A stretch of 64,000 nucleotides of DNA. It comes from Xanthostigma xanthostigma. Lineage: Eukaryota; Arthropoda; Insecta; Raphidioptera; Raphidiidae. Positions 11,401-23,436 of this stretch are shown in pieces; position 1 is the first letter of the stretch, and each line of letters opens with the position of its first letter. The stretch is from the NCBI GenBank assembly GCA_963575645.1, contig OY754475.1, positions 22,916,509-22,980,508 of the forward strand, given 5' to 3'. The position numbers were made by a program, and so were the translations under genes. The notes under the pieces were generated by a model. The model had not been told where the DNA came from, did not search any database, and saw nothing but the letters and a program-made list of their open reading frames with translations.

Positions 11401-11955
11401 TTTTGAAACACACTCGAATAATATATATTCGGTCTTACAAGACTGATTTTCCGTTCCGATCTTTTCGCAAAATCCAATAAATTGTTGCAAGCACCTCGTA
11501 CGTCTCGTCTTGTTATACAGACATACATAATTGGGTCTCTCTCTACTCTTGGGATCTCGCGGATCTCGGTTATTTTTCGTTGTGCAACGTGGGCCTGCAG
11601 GTAATTGTTTTATATATACCAAATTATGTGTAACGGCATTTATGCAGTGCCTACGTGCATATGAATCACTCGACGTTATTCAACTATTTTTTATTTAAGA
11701 AATTCCGTTACATATTATCTGTGTTGCGATTGTTTTTAAACGCTTTATATTAGTTTGGGTTGTAACTAACTATGTATGTAACGGAATCTTTGAGCATAAT
11801 TTTCACCAATTTCCCGAAGTCTGATTAATTTGAAACTTTGCATACGTATCAAGGACCGATGACAATGCAATAATTTGATAACAGTTTCCCATTATCCTTA
11901 TTAGGACCCCCAGGATTAATAAATTCTTTTATAGATCCTCAAACTAAAAAGTGAA
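11401..11955. other. Intergenic, nothing recognised
   Basis: AT-rich; no supported feature. Confidence 0.35.
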
Positions 11956-12180
11956 AAATAAAATATAGTTTAAAAAAAACTAAAAAACACGCTTTATATC
12001 GAACTAAAAAGTAAAAAATAATTTTTTTAAAATAAGCTTAAAAAGCGTTGGGCGCTCGATGTACGAAAATGTGGAACAAAGCGCCCCACGCTTTTTAAGC
12101 TTATTTTAAAAAAATTATTTTTTACTTTTTAGTTCGATATAAAGCGTGTTTTTTAGTTTTTTTTAAACTATATTTTATTT
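11956..12180. repeat. Near-perfect hairpin with 100-bp arms
   Basis: Arm 11,956-12,055 is the reverse complement of 12,081-12,180 with a single mismatch (gcgttgggcgc against gcgtggggcgc), around a 25-bp loop. The arms are very AT-rich except for the innermost GGGCGC. No open reading frame is present. It could be a foldback MITE or a hairpin-RNA source; the sequence does not say which. Confidence 0.9.
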
Positions 12181-12811
12181 CAACCGTTTCCCGGCCACGA
12201 GCTACGTGTCCTATCGGTGTGAGCATTGAGGCGACGATAACTCACTCTCTGTTATTTCAGAACAACAATAAGCGCTCCTTGTGCAGTTGCCGCTTTATAT
12301 CTCAGTTGCGGTTTGTTTGATTTACAAATAATTTTTTTTTTGAAGACAATTTTTTTTATCGAGATCTAATTTTATGCATCGATTGGTCGCCCCTGACTGT
12401 AGCACGCGAAACGCCGTAGGCTATTGGCTATTTCACTTTCTCTTGGCGGCAGATGCGCCGCGTCTCATACGTTATACAGGGCGTACCGGAAACGCGTGAC
12501 TCAGAATAGATAAATAATCGCGATTTATTAAAATATATTTTCTTCGTACATCGATCGAAAGTGCATATACTTTCGGCATTTCGGATGGCTCGATCGGTCG
12601 TCGCAAAATACCGTCCGAATAAATGTACTGTATGAAGATAGAGACAGGCGTTTCGAGGACACCTCGTATATGTATGCTGAATCTAACATCCATAACGTAA
12701 TACATCATCACCATTGACCTATTCAAAGCCGTGTTTGGTATTTGCGTTTTTTTAAATTATTTTAACCGTAACATTCGCACACAAAAAATAATTATAACGT
12801 GATATACAATA
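12181..12811. other. Intergenic, nothing recognised
   Basis: The phrase 'atacagggcgtaccggaaac' near 12,475 is suggestive of an insect repeat, but nothing firm was found. Confidence 0.3.
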
Positions 12812-13490
12812 TACTAGCCGTTACCCGCGGCTTCGCACGCGATTGAGACTAAACACGGATGCATTCCCATAATTTGACATAGTAATAATAATAATATAAT
12901 AATCCCTTTTATTTCATTTGACAAATAACATTGTATAGAAAACGTCAAGATACTAAAATTACATATTAAAAAATTCATTCAAGCTATAAAACACATTAGA
13001 TAAAATATAAGTCTTCAAGAGACGACTAAAAATATGAATAGTGTTGCTCTCTTTAATATTTAGTTAGTTAGTTAGTCCTTGCTCGACGTGGACCTCCCCT
13101 AATAAATTTCAAAATTGATGACATTCACGTGATCAACGTCCCGACAAACCTTGAAAACGACACCCGTGTCAATTTTTAGACTATTTACCTCTTTTCGCCG
13201 TTTGAAAGGGTTTTTTTTGAAAAAGCACGAAACACGTCTTTATTTATTTGTTGTCAGGAGTAATCCTGCGCATTTTCGAATTGATATGAATTCTGCATGC
13301 AAATTTTGAATCCCCGTTACACCCTTTTAGGGGTTGAATTTTCAAAAATCCGTTCTTAGCGGATGCCTACGTCATAATCTATATCCGTGTGTCGAATTTC
13401 AGCCCAATCCGTCCAGTGGTTTGAGCTGTGCGCGTTGATAGATCAGTCAGTCAGTCACGGTTTTCTTTTATATATATATGTATTTAGATT
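12812..13490 (+). repeat. RTE-related repeat, long copy
   Basis: It starts 'actagccgttacccgcggct' and 'tcgcacgcgattgagac' and ends 'cagtcagtcagtcacggttt...tagattt' after a short (AT)n. The 3' phrase 'gtgtgtcgaatttcagccca' plus 'gagctgtgcgcgttgataga' is characteristic of arthropod RTE-clade repeats. A fragment of the same start is in a DOCK intron at 52,819-52,865. No intact open frame remains. Confidence 0.75.
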
Positions 13491-14083
13491 TCTCACGAAT
13501 TCGTTTAGCTGCTGGTACTAGCTTATGCCGGCGGCTTCGTTCGCGTGAACGTCGGCTTTAATCCGCCGTTTCGGTCTGTTTTGATGCGAAACAAAATGAT
13601 GCAAAAGGAGTGTTTATACGCAAATTTTCACCCCGCCTCGATACCTACCCAACAATGTTTAATAGCTCTTGGACTGTCAGCGTTACTTGGCACTTGTGTA
13701 AGAAGGGTTCACTTCGGCCGTGAATAAAGTCACACGCGATCTGTTTGCAGTTAATTACACAATTAAATGACTTTGGAAAAAATCGTTCCAACGTGCGCTC
13801 AGAGATAAGCGTCTCAGATAAATTAGTTGCTCATTCGAAACCCTATACGTATATAGAAATCTACCGCGCGATTATTTTCAATATTTTTTCATATATACTT
13901 AAAATGTTTTGTTTTTCGGACCGTTACATGCAATCTGACAGCTCTTCCAGTGTCCAGTTTTTTTATAGTTACGCAATTGTTTTTAAAAACTTCGTGAGAA
14001 TCGCTTTTTTTCTCGAGCTTAATAAAATCTCAGCAAGAAAGCGAAGGCGGAAATAGCATAACCTGCTTACTTTTGAAAGACTA
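13491..14083. other. Intergenic, nothing recognised
   Basis: No supported feature. Confidence 0.3.
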
Positions 14084-14285
14084 CAGCAGAACCTCAATTG
14101 TCGACCGTACCTCGAATAATCGAAAAACTCTACCTGCCCTTCAATAACCTTCAAGCCTTTAATATTCGACGATGAAGCGATCACATAATCGTAAAGATTA
14201 TTCATAAAAGACGGACGAAAGTTCGGTTAATACGAAGAGATCGCGAACTCGGTTAAAACGCGCCCGGTTAATCGAGGTTCTACTG
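14084..14285. mobile_element. pogo-like MITE, 202 bp, TSD TA
   Basis: The ends are 'cagcagaacctcaattgtcg' and 'ggttaatcgaggttctactg' (inverted), flanked by TA on both sides (14,082-14,083 and 14,286-14,287). The CAG...CTG termini and TA duplication fit Tc1/mariner-pogo. It is non-coding. Confidence 0.75.
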
Positions 14286-15967
14286 TAACTCTATAAGAGA
14301 CAGACGCAATGCTATCTTACGACGAAGATAATTATTATAATTTTCTATCTTCATAAAAATATTGTATTGTAATTTTTTTTTAAATGACGAAACGCAATAT
14401 TTTAGCGTACAGATAAAACAATAAAATTATTATCGCATTCTTTTTGATTCGTGACATTTTGACCAAATCGATTATACTAAAGTAGTAACCAATCAATACT
14501 GAGTATGTTATTGATACTATTGTATCATATTTACTTGGATTTTAAACTTTCTCATCAAATATTAGATAATAATTGCGTTGTTATAAAGAAAGCAGATTGT
14601 GCAAATTTCAAATAAAGTAAGTAACCGTTTTGTTCTCAATAAAAAAAAAGCATTAACGTAACGTCAGTAAGTCTTAATTGCACCTAAAGAATGTGGGTTT
14701 TTATTTGTTTTTTATTTGATAAAATGTTTGTTTTTCCATATACCGTGTGTTTATAAAACGCGACATCATTACATAGCGTACAGTAATAGTTATCGTTTTT
14801 GACAGGTTCGAGTGGCACCGTAGAGTAGGCACCTAATCACTCCCGAAGTCAGATGAAAATTTAACAACCAATAGACTTTAAGTCTGTTTTGAATATTGTC
14901 TGTTTATTACAATTTGTTTCTATTAGGTATTCTTTCCTGGCTTTGGAAATTATTTAAAATAAGGCTAGGTACCTACCCTACGGTAGCACTGAAGTAATCT
15001 GTCAAAAAAACAACGATTTATTACTCTACGCAATTTCAAAATGTGTTAACAAGACAAAGGACAAGCCTTTAGAAAATGTACAGCGAGAATTTTTACTTGC
15101 AGTGTTTGGGATTATTTTTTTTTTTTAAGAAACACTGTATAAATTTTTTTTAAATGACATTGCGGAGATAGGTAATTCCAGTTTGTTAGTTAACTTCACT
15201 TGGTGACAAATGTTTGAACCCGGACGTCAAAGTTGCGTCTTTTCTGTCGTCAAGCGCTTGCAGGCGTCGATCGACACCTCCTTGTACAAAGCCACCACAA
15301 CTGTTGTACCCTGTTGACCGCCAGTTATATACAAGATGTCCCGGGAGGAATTTTTCCAAACTTCGCGAAATGTATTCCTTAGGTCATTTTTATAATCGAA
15401 AAATATACTTTCTCCGTTCCGTCGTTAAATAAAAAAGTGATATCAACTTATAAGGTACGATTCAGAAAGATTTTTAATAAAAACACGACTGCATTTTTTA
15501 ATTGGCTGCCACCGAGCAATCAAAAATTTTCCAGGTTGCGTAATAATAGGCCCTGCAGATGCCCTTGATCGCCCGCGGCCCTTACAAAATCGGAACGCTG
15601 TCTTCTTTAAATTTCGATGTTTTCAACAGAGGTGCGAAAATTTAACAATATAAAAGCAATAAAATTGTCGACGAGTTCCGTTTGCGTTTGTTTGTTTTGT
15701 TTATTGATCTTTTTTTTACGCGAAAATTGCCGTGTTAAAATATTTCACGTGAATGGCTAAATTCGTCAAACAAAACACGTACGAAACTGGTCAAACAATT
15801 GCTACCGGAATTACCTAAACGTAATGCAAAATATTGATTTTTTCTCAGAATGCCCCAAAGTAACGTTTTTTTTTAATATCCTTTAAGGCGGATTCACACT
15901 ACACTGCAGACAAAAATTTTTAAAAAATTCGAAGCATTATTAATTATTAATGTTTACGTTTTCTTGA
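14286..15967. other. Intergenic, nothing recognised
   Basis: No coding or repeat feature could be supported across this AT-rich stretch. Confidence 0.35.
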
Positions 15968-16089
15968 TATGGTAACTGTGGAAATTATTATTGTTACAGA
16001 AATTCGCGTCACATAAAATCCAATATAGATCGGGTGCCGATTTATGTGGAACGAATTTCTGTAATGCATTAATGATTTCCATATCTACC

Positions 16090-16092
<3 letters not shown>
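15968..16092. repeat. Imperfect hairpin element
   Basis: 'atatggtaactgtggaaat...cagaaattcgcgtcacataa' at 15,968-16,017 is matched inverted, with several mismatches, by 'tttatgtggaacgaatttct...atttccatatctaccatat' at 16,042-16,092. Non-coding. Confidence 0.6.
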
Positions 16093-16120
<28 letters not shown>

Positions 16121-16189
16121 GCGTTTAACGTCAATTTCTCGACTTTATGTCATAACAGACGCCATTCGCATCATTACTATTTTCCATCA

Positions 16190-16440
16190 ATTTTTCGGAC
16201 AAATATATTAACAAAAAATAATAAGTAATACATTAACGTTTCGGTCCGGATTTGGAGCTTTTTCCATTATTAATCAATTTTTATATTTTTTAGATCAGTT
16301 CTGAAGAAGTTCCAAATCCGGACCGAAACGTTAGTGTATTAATTATCATTTTTTGTTAATATATTTGTCTGAAAAATTGGTCGATAATTTTATTTATTGA
16401 AGAGTTCTAATCAGACGTTAATCAAAGATTTGAATAAATT
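16190..16440. mobile_element. Inverted-repeat element, family D copy 2
   Basis: Arms of about 70 bp ('caatttttcggacaaatata...cgtttcggtccggatttgga') face each other around 'ttctgaagaag'. The right flank 'ttatttattgaagagttcta' plus 'cagacgttaatcaaagattt' is nearly identical to that of 10,760-10,815. Confidence 0.7.
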
Positions 16441-16943
16441 TATTATGATTATAATATTGCGTCTTCACTGAGATTATCTTAAAAAAATATTCGTAATGCA
16501 GACCTGGGGGAGCCATGTATGGAACACCCTGTATATTTTCCAATGTATTCGCGCCCTACTTTTCGCGTTCGATTTTTGTACAGGAAAAAGTGCATCCATA
16601 GCGAAATACGACATATATTTTGGGCGACAGGAAATTCGAATATTATATCTTAGTTTTCCATCTTGCGCGCAAATGTAACGAAATATTTTCACTAATGCAG
16701 TTTCTCCTCCGCAAATATTTTGCGTGTAGGCGGCGCTGTTATATAACGCACTTAAGAATCTGTCGATAATGTTAATAATAAATTCATTATACTTCCTCGT
16801 TGATGTTTCGAATCGACGTTCGATTCATCTTTGAAGGACTCAACCGGGACGCCGTCGCGTTTTTTTTTTGTAGTGAAACTTCTTTTGGCACGGCTGAATA
16901 AAAATGAAACGAACGTATTGCAATGTGCGTGCGGTAGAACATT

Positions 16944-17022
16944 GAGTTGGGGGCGTGGTACAACACTCGCCTCGTAACCCAAAGGTCGTCGGTTCGATGT
17001 CGACGGACGGCGACATTTTTTA
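16944..17022 (+). repeat. tRNA-like (SINE-head or tRNA pseudogene) sequence
   Basis: 'gcgtggtacaacactcgcct' is A-box-like, and 'ggtcgtcggttcgatgtcga' contains a B-box (GGTTCGANNCC with a mismatch). A CCAAAG anticodon-arm-like segment lies between them. Acceptor and T-stem pairing are incomplete, so a functional tRNA is unlikely. Confidence 0.45.
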
Positions 17023-18473
17023 TACCAGTTTTGACTTCGCTAGTGTGTAGTGTAAAGTACACGGTCTCTTTTTTTGCACGGCATCGTTAGAGAGCTCAAT
17101 TTAAATTCGTACTGGGCCCGGATAACCCTGGTTATTGGCGACCGTACAACTATAATATTTTTTAAACGGCTCCTCCCCATGTATAGCGCTATAGTAAAAT
17201 GACCCGTTTAACACTATAGTGCTTTAACACAGTACTTTTCAAAAACGACCTGTCAGCGTTTATTGTTGGACTTTGACGCGGGGGCGTAGCCCGAACGCTT
17301 TTGTTGCACTTTTATTTTCTGCCACCAGATGTCAGAGCGTCAAATGTCTGATCGTGTACCTAGGCCTTGATCTGCAGCAAATAGAAAAATATAAAATATG
17401 TACGTACAACTCTTCTTAAGGTCAGAATAGCGTACGGGATCGACCATAAGCGCTGATTTATTAACATACCGGTAAGAAATGTAGTTAGCTACAAGAAAAA
17501 CTTGTGACATTTGACATGTTGGAGGTACAGTTTGACCGAAACAACTTTGACACAAAATATTGTGTAGCTACAGCCAACAGTAGAATTCGTAATACCTAAT
17601 TTGATAATTATGTGACTGTCGAATTTTACTTACATGAAATTCAAAGGGGTCGCTTTATTTTTAATCTGGACTTTTTGAATTTGAAATTAGAATAGAAACG
17701 TTATATATTTTAAATAATAATTTTTTTTTAAAAATTTGTGAATTTGAATTTAAGATACTCAACAGTGGCGCAACAATAGGATAGCAGGAGAGGGTCGTGG
17801 GTACAAACGGTATAGTTACGAGGAACGTTTTCAAACGTATTTTTATTCCGTCCATGAAGTAATTTATGTTGTGTTGTCGAACGTCTAGAATCTACAACAC
17901 CCGTCTCATTTCCGTTGTGACTAATATATAGTCGCATTGCTTTGAAAATATTAGACCGCTGCTGAAAGGTTGAACCGGACGAACTGTACCACAGACGTAT
18001 TACACGATAGACAAAAATAAACGTTACTTCAATAAAAAAAACACTAGCTACACACAGCATTACGAAAACAATTTTTTCTCTCAAAAATGCCTTAATAAAT
18101 ATTGCATAACGTTAAAATAATTTAGTTGCTTCTTCTTTCAACTGTATTTTAGCGAGGCATTACTGTATTACTGATGATGTAACGAATATCAATTTTTTTG
18201 ACATTCTTTTAGACGTCTTTTATATGCAACCGGCTATATATAGAGTTCGTTACAAAAGAAATAAATTGATCATGGGAAACGATAGAAACAATAATGCCCA
18301 TCCCAATGTCTATATAATTTATTCATTGGACATTTTCTGCGAGCTCATTTAAAATGCCCGCGATATTTTCAAAATTCTGACACGTCACAAACCATTAGCA
18401 CGCATACAGTAGAGTAAAGGCACCACTTGTAGAACACATCTGGTCGACTTCTTTCATCTACATAGTATAAAAC
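17023..18473. other. Intergenic, nothing recognised
   Basis: No supported feature. Confidence 0.3.
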
Positions 18474-18890
18474 AAAGTCCCTCCCGCCGCGTCTGTCTGT
18501 CTGAACGCGATAAACTCAAAAACTACAGAACGAATTTCCATATACGAACTCAAGAAAAAGGTTTATGATGTATAATTCATTAATTGGTTGAAATAATATG
18601 ACGATCATGATTGTTGACGATGTCGGAAAAAATTAAGCCGACTGGGAGCTTTCATCGAAAACGCTGCCTAATTCCTTCGAGATACAATAAAATAATGTAT
18701 AGTGGAATTGTTCCTCTTTTATAGGTCCACAGAAAAGTCCGCGATGGCATATGTCTATCTTTTCAGGATAGCTGACTATAGGTACCCGTTTCAATGTTGC
18801 GCGCTTTTCGTGGATATCGCAAATCGATTAAAGGTGGCAGTCTACAAATTCGAGCGAAGTCGAACCCGGTCGCTCTAGTATTACGTATAT
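18474..18890. repeat. Insect dispersed repeat fragments
   Basis: 'gtctgtctgaacgcgataaa' plus 'ctcaaaaactacagaacgaa' (18,500-18,540) recurs near 63,410-63,460. 'tctacaaattcgagcgaagt' at 18,840 is the inverted end of the RTE-type family at 7648-8405. Confidence 0.55.
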
Positions 18891-19744
18891 AAACCAAGGC
18901 TATCCGTTCAAAATTGCGATCTGTAGAGCTCGGACGTACATATACGTACAGATCGATCGACAACAGCTGTTCGAAATTTTCCATTCAAAATTTAGGAGTA
19001 CCTAATTACGAACTCGAATCAATCTAAAAATCGTTCTGTTTCCCTTGGATTGCGTACGAAATTAACATAGACTTTTGTATTTTATGTAGGTACATCTTGG
19101 TCGGGTATTGACAACTTTATCCTACACGCGTATATATTTAAATATTCCAGTAGCGTCCGCTCTGGGATGATTCACCGCCTCACGTAACGATTGCCGTTAA
19201 TCTTGCTAGGCGCGCTAGATTTCCATCAAGGTACTGATTTATGTGACATGGGAAATGTACGCAGACCGACGGACATCTATAAAAAAAATGGACACGGATA
19301 ACTGTTTTTTTCTTCTTTTTCGGCATAATGTTACATTTTCGCTAAAAACCCGCGCGTATGCGGTCACAAAATATGTAAATTATTTTTGTTTTGTGATTCT
19401 TCGAGGAGTGCGCGCGGACGTGATTTTCAATTATAACATTATTTTAGGTTATGTGTTTTAACAGAAGCCATAACAGAACGCGTTGTCAGAAAATCTAATT
19501 GGATACTGACCTTAGATTGAGAACGCAGATATTTCTTCAAATAAAAAGCATTGTAGAGTTTTGAATCGACCCTGCTCGAAAAATAATCGATCTATTTAAA
19601 ATATACACGTGTTTAGCATCGTTTCCACTTCGAAACAATGTTTATCTACGCATTTTGATCGAAATTCAGCTTGAAATACTTCTATACAGAACAAGTATGT
19701 TTGTTTTTGTGTGAGTACAATCGAATGTTCCAGATGAGAGGGAG
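18891..19744. other. Intergenic, nothing recognised
   Basis: No supported feature. Confidence 0.3.
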
Positions 19745-19985
19745 CTCCTGCTGTATGGAAACAAGTAAACTCCATTTAACGTCACTCGATATAACGACAA
19801 ACTCCTTAAAACGTCGAAATCGCTTAACTCTAGTCGGTTTACCTTGTTGCTCATACAAATGATACACTCTAAATAACGACAACAATACGTCATCATTAAA
19901 CAATAAACGGTACTTGTTTGTTATTTTGTTGCTTTGTTGTCGGCGTCACGCGTACCTAGAGTTTCACAATCTAAGCTCGTTGTCA
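19745..19985 (+). mobile_element. pogo-like element fragment, copy 1
   Basis: 'actccatttaacgtcactcg', 'gataacgacaaactcctta'-type sequence and 'acaataaacggtacttgttt' match, inverted, the copy at 28,015-28,203. That copy's outer end reads 'cgagtttacactg' followed by TA. Confidence 0.6.
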
Positions 19986-20741
19986 AATCAAATTTTATTC
20001 GACAATCCTTTCTACAACCCAGTATTAGACTCGAAGGACTTAGGTATAGAAAAGCCCGCTTGGTTTCGAAACTGAAATGAATGAAATTTACAAAACAAAT
20101 GAACGAAACTTGCAAAAATATGAATGGAGTTCATGGCTTGTCGTTCAGCGGGACGTGAAGTTCAACAATTTAATGTAAATTATCAATCAATAATGCCGTA
20201 ACTTTCGCCCGAGTAACAAGTTAAGTGAGTTATGTCACGCTGTAATAAGACAAGTTCATGTAACACTTAACCGATCTTTCTCGCGTATGAATATAATGTG
20301 CGACCGAAACGCAAAATCGCTTAAGGCGAATTCGTCGTTCAAGCTGCGATTATGTAACAAGTGAAGAATTGCCGAGCGCTCCTCCAATATACAAACCCTC
20401 AGCTCTCGGGTTCGCTGAATTTGTTCAAAGTGTCAGTTGAATTTTGAATCTACCTATATTTAAGTACTTAGTATGTGAGTTTTTTTTTCTTCAATTTTCG
20501 ATTGTTTGCCGCTATAAAATAGCTGCTTTGCGTGCTTGTGTACAGGCACGTAAAGTGATCCATTACGCACTACAGTGCGCGGTAAAGCAAAACAAAAATG
20601 GCCGCTTCCATAGCTTAAATCACTGTTTGTCAGTTATTTTTTTATAACTACTAAAAGCGACGTTTGTTTTAAAGTGGATTGTTAAAAATTTTGAAAATGA
20701 AGTGAAAATCAACTATTTTTATAAGGAGATACGTGCAAAAA
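19986..20741. other. Intergenic, one duplicated phrase
   Basis: About 20,525-20,600 ('gcacgtaaagtgatccatta...cgcactac') resembles 31,265-31,315. No gene is recognisable. Confidence 0.35.
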
Positions 20742-20995
20742 ATATTATCTATACTTAATATTATAAGGAGGTAATCTTTAAGTGTGGGAGGTAATTTCCG
20801 AAACCACTCATCCGATTTCAAAATGCCTTCATCGTATATTTAGAATAGACGTTTAGGATGGACATAGACTATATATTATCGCGTTTAAAATAAAAAGCGC
20901 TTTTCGTGGAGACCGACTTTGCAACGCCAGTCGACGAATAAACGGCAGCACTCTACAAATTAGAACGAGAACCGGGCCGCTATAGTCTGTCTCGT
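20742..20995 (-). repeat. RTE-related repeat copy
   Basis: This is the inverted copy of the family at 8181-8405 ('ctaatattataaggaggtaat'-like start, 'aaagcgcttttcgtggagac', end 'ccgggccgctatag'). Confidence 0.65.
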
Positions 20996-22075
20996 GCGTG
21001 TAATGCTAATACGATTCGGGTGTCTGTTAAAAGTCGCTGGCTCTCGTTTTAAACATAATGTCACAACTCAATCTACTATTATTTCTAAGATCTAATATCC
21101 TTATCCAAATTCCATGAAAATTAGGCGCAGTCAAATAATGCGTTAAAAATTGGAAACAATCGAAATTAAATTAAAAAAAAATAAATTGCCTCAATTCGAT
21201 TTTGAGCGATTTTTCTTTGAGACCGTACCTATAGTTTTTGTGTATGCATAAATATATACAAGAGACATTTGCTTCTGCGTTTAGCGTCAATTATAAATTG
21301 TTTGTTGTGACTTCTGGCCAGTTGCACAAACGCGGCTTAAGCTGGTGATTAAATACTCGTTCAACTGAAATAAGCGAGGGTGGAACTTGCGACGCGCACT
21401 GTTATTTGTGAAGTACAAGCGTTATAAGTATAATAGATGTGTCGTTTTTAACATCGCGTCGTAATAAACCCAATTACGCAATTTAAATAAAACGACAGAA
21501 TCCGGTTATTCCAACGTCGAGGCAGTACCTCTTCCGATTTTTTCTCCTTCAAGTTTTTTTTAACACTGAAAACATATATTAAAAGTTCCCAGCCGCTGCA
21601 CAGTTTCAGAGCGTCAACTTTTTATTCTGCTGCAAATAGGTCAATATATAAAGTTTTTGTCAAATTCGCGACATGACCGCAAACGAAGCCGCTATAGTAA
21701 TAGTACAGCGACTCCTTAATTTTTTGTGCGCGATGTACTTACATCCAGATGATATTTGTCTACCTAACATTGCAGCATAAATTTGATGTGTGTTTGATCA
21801 GCACCTGATTGCATTTGTTTCTGTGTCGGTGAAATTTTTGATAATATTTGCAATATTTACGTTTCTCTTATACTTAGGTAATGTTACATTCCATTAACGT
21901 TATTGATAAAAACATCGCATAAAATAATATTATATCTTTATTGTCTATTCTTTTTTTTTCGTATTTAAAAAGTTACTTACGATAATATAAAATGTTGCAA
22001 CTAATTACACTTATGTCTTTATTAGCTGACGAGAAAAGGTCATTTTATTATTTTGAAAAAAAAATGTATAGATAC
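20996..22075. other. Intergenic, nothing recognised
   Basis: No supported feature. Confidence 0.3.
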
Positions 22076-22450
22076 GGGTTCGTGTTTTGCGCCGGCGTCG
22101 AAGTCTCCATGTTAAAACATTATTGTATTTTGAAACACACACGCGTATCTCAGTTCAGGTTCGCGTCTTGTACTGACGTCGAAGTCTCCCAGTATTGTGT
22201 ATTTTTAGCTTAATCTTGTCCGTTAACTTACTGTTATCAAATTCCCTTCCGTCCTTCCAGGTTCGTGTCTTATGCTAGCGTCGAAACCTCTCCAAGTTGT
22301 CTATTTATATTTGAGCGAAACTTTAGTTGCTTTTGCCTTTTAACAACTATTTTTAGTACAATTTAGATAATAAAAGTAAAAAAATATAAAAACGGATTGT
22401 CTGCCGCGGGTTCGTGTCTTACGCAGGCGTCGAAGTTTCCGAGACGCTTA
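22076..22450 (+). repeat. Four spaced degenerate copies of a ~34-bp motif
   Basis: The motif 'ggttcgtgtcttatgc' plus 'cggcgtcgaagtctcc' appears at about 22,077, 22,160, 22,259 and 22,408, with unrelated AT-rich spacers of 80-150 bp. A fifth partial copy ('cgtgtcttatgctaatgt') lies at 22,834. The plus-strand frame reads FVxxAxVEVS in each copy, and copies 2 and 3 are preceded by CAG after pyrimidines. Nature unknown. Confidence 0.6.
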
Positions 22451-23277
22451 TACTTGACCGGAGATTCACAGAATTCTTTAGATCGCGCGAGAAAAAAAAA
22501 GTCAGGGCAGGCCGCAGCCTCTTTTCGAAAAATTCGTGTAAAAGTAATCAAAAAAAGAAACTTTTATTTTTTTAAATTTATCATTCATAATTTCGACTCA
22601 CCGTGCACCAGAAAGTGGCCTTGACGTTCATTCCGTCGTCCTTTGATATGCCGCCGGCGTCGCGGTGCGTCTGCAGTGCGGATGTGGTCGAAGTCGCGCG
22701 TGTGCTGCGAATAACGAACTAACGGAACAACAAACGAAAAAACAACAACTAAACAACAATCACCATACTTGCACAATTAGTTTGGTTTGACTGGACTTGG
22801 CGCATCCCACCTGAAACCTATTTATATGAGCATCGTGTCTTATGCTAATGTGCCGGACAGAGACGGCGCTTGCGACCGTTCGCGCGCGACGGACAGAGAG
22901 AGAGACACACAGATGTGTACATGGAGAGATGAATCTTCCAATATAGTAAGTTTTCTTGATAATGCTTCATATACGTCGCGTATGAATTTGTACTCTGTTC
23001 GATGCAGTTTTGTCGTTACGTCAACAGTTCTATATTTCAATGGGTTGTTGTCAGCGTGCCGATCTTTTATGAAAATAAGCACCCGAGCTCGTACCAATCG
23101 GATGACCTCACTTGTTGAGCGTCTATGATTTTACAATCTATCTATATTTGATCAAAGAAAAGGGTGCTGGGACTTTTTTGATTTTTTTGTCGGGTACCAG
23201 CCATGAAAAAAGCGGTACTCAAACAACTTAATGAAAAGTGGTCGGATATCCGGTTTTTTTTTAAATTCATAACCGCT
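22451..23277. other. Intergenic, nothing recognised
   Basis: Moderately GC-rich between 22,600 and 22,900, without a convincing coding frame. Confidence 0.3.
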
Positions 23278-23436
23278 GTTTTCACATCAACTATAAAATA
23301 ACTGATTATACAATAAAATTTTGAAAAAAAGATGATAACCAGTTATTTTATAGTTGATGTGAAAACAACAACAACAATAGCAAACACTACAATAAAATTT
23401 TGAAAAAAAGATGATAGTGTTTGCTATTGTTGTTGT
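23278..23436. repeat. Two adjacent hairpins with different stems and the same loop
   Basis: Hairpin 1 has perfect 27-bp arms at 23,278-23,304 and 23,340-23,366. Hairpin 2 has perfect 22-bp arms at 23,368-23,389 and 23,415-23,436. The stems are unrelated, yet the 27 bases at 23,310-23,336 and 23,389-23,415 are identical ('acaataaaattttg' then 'aaaaaaagatgat'). The hairpins are one base apart. No known element structure was matched. Confidence 0.9.

Noticed and set aside
11163..11622. Two frames of over 120 codons on the minus strand
   Set aside because: They read through an inverted repeat of a dispersed non-coding family.
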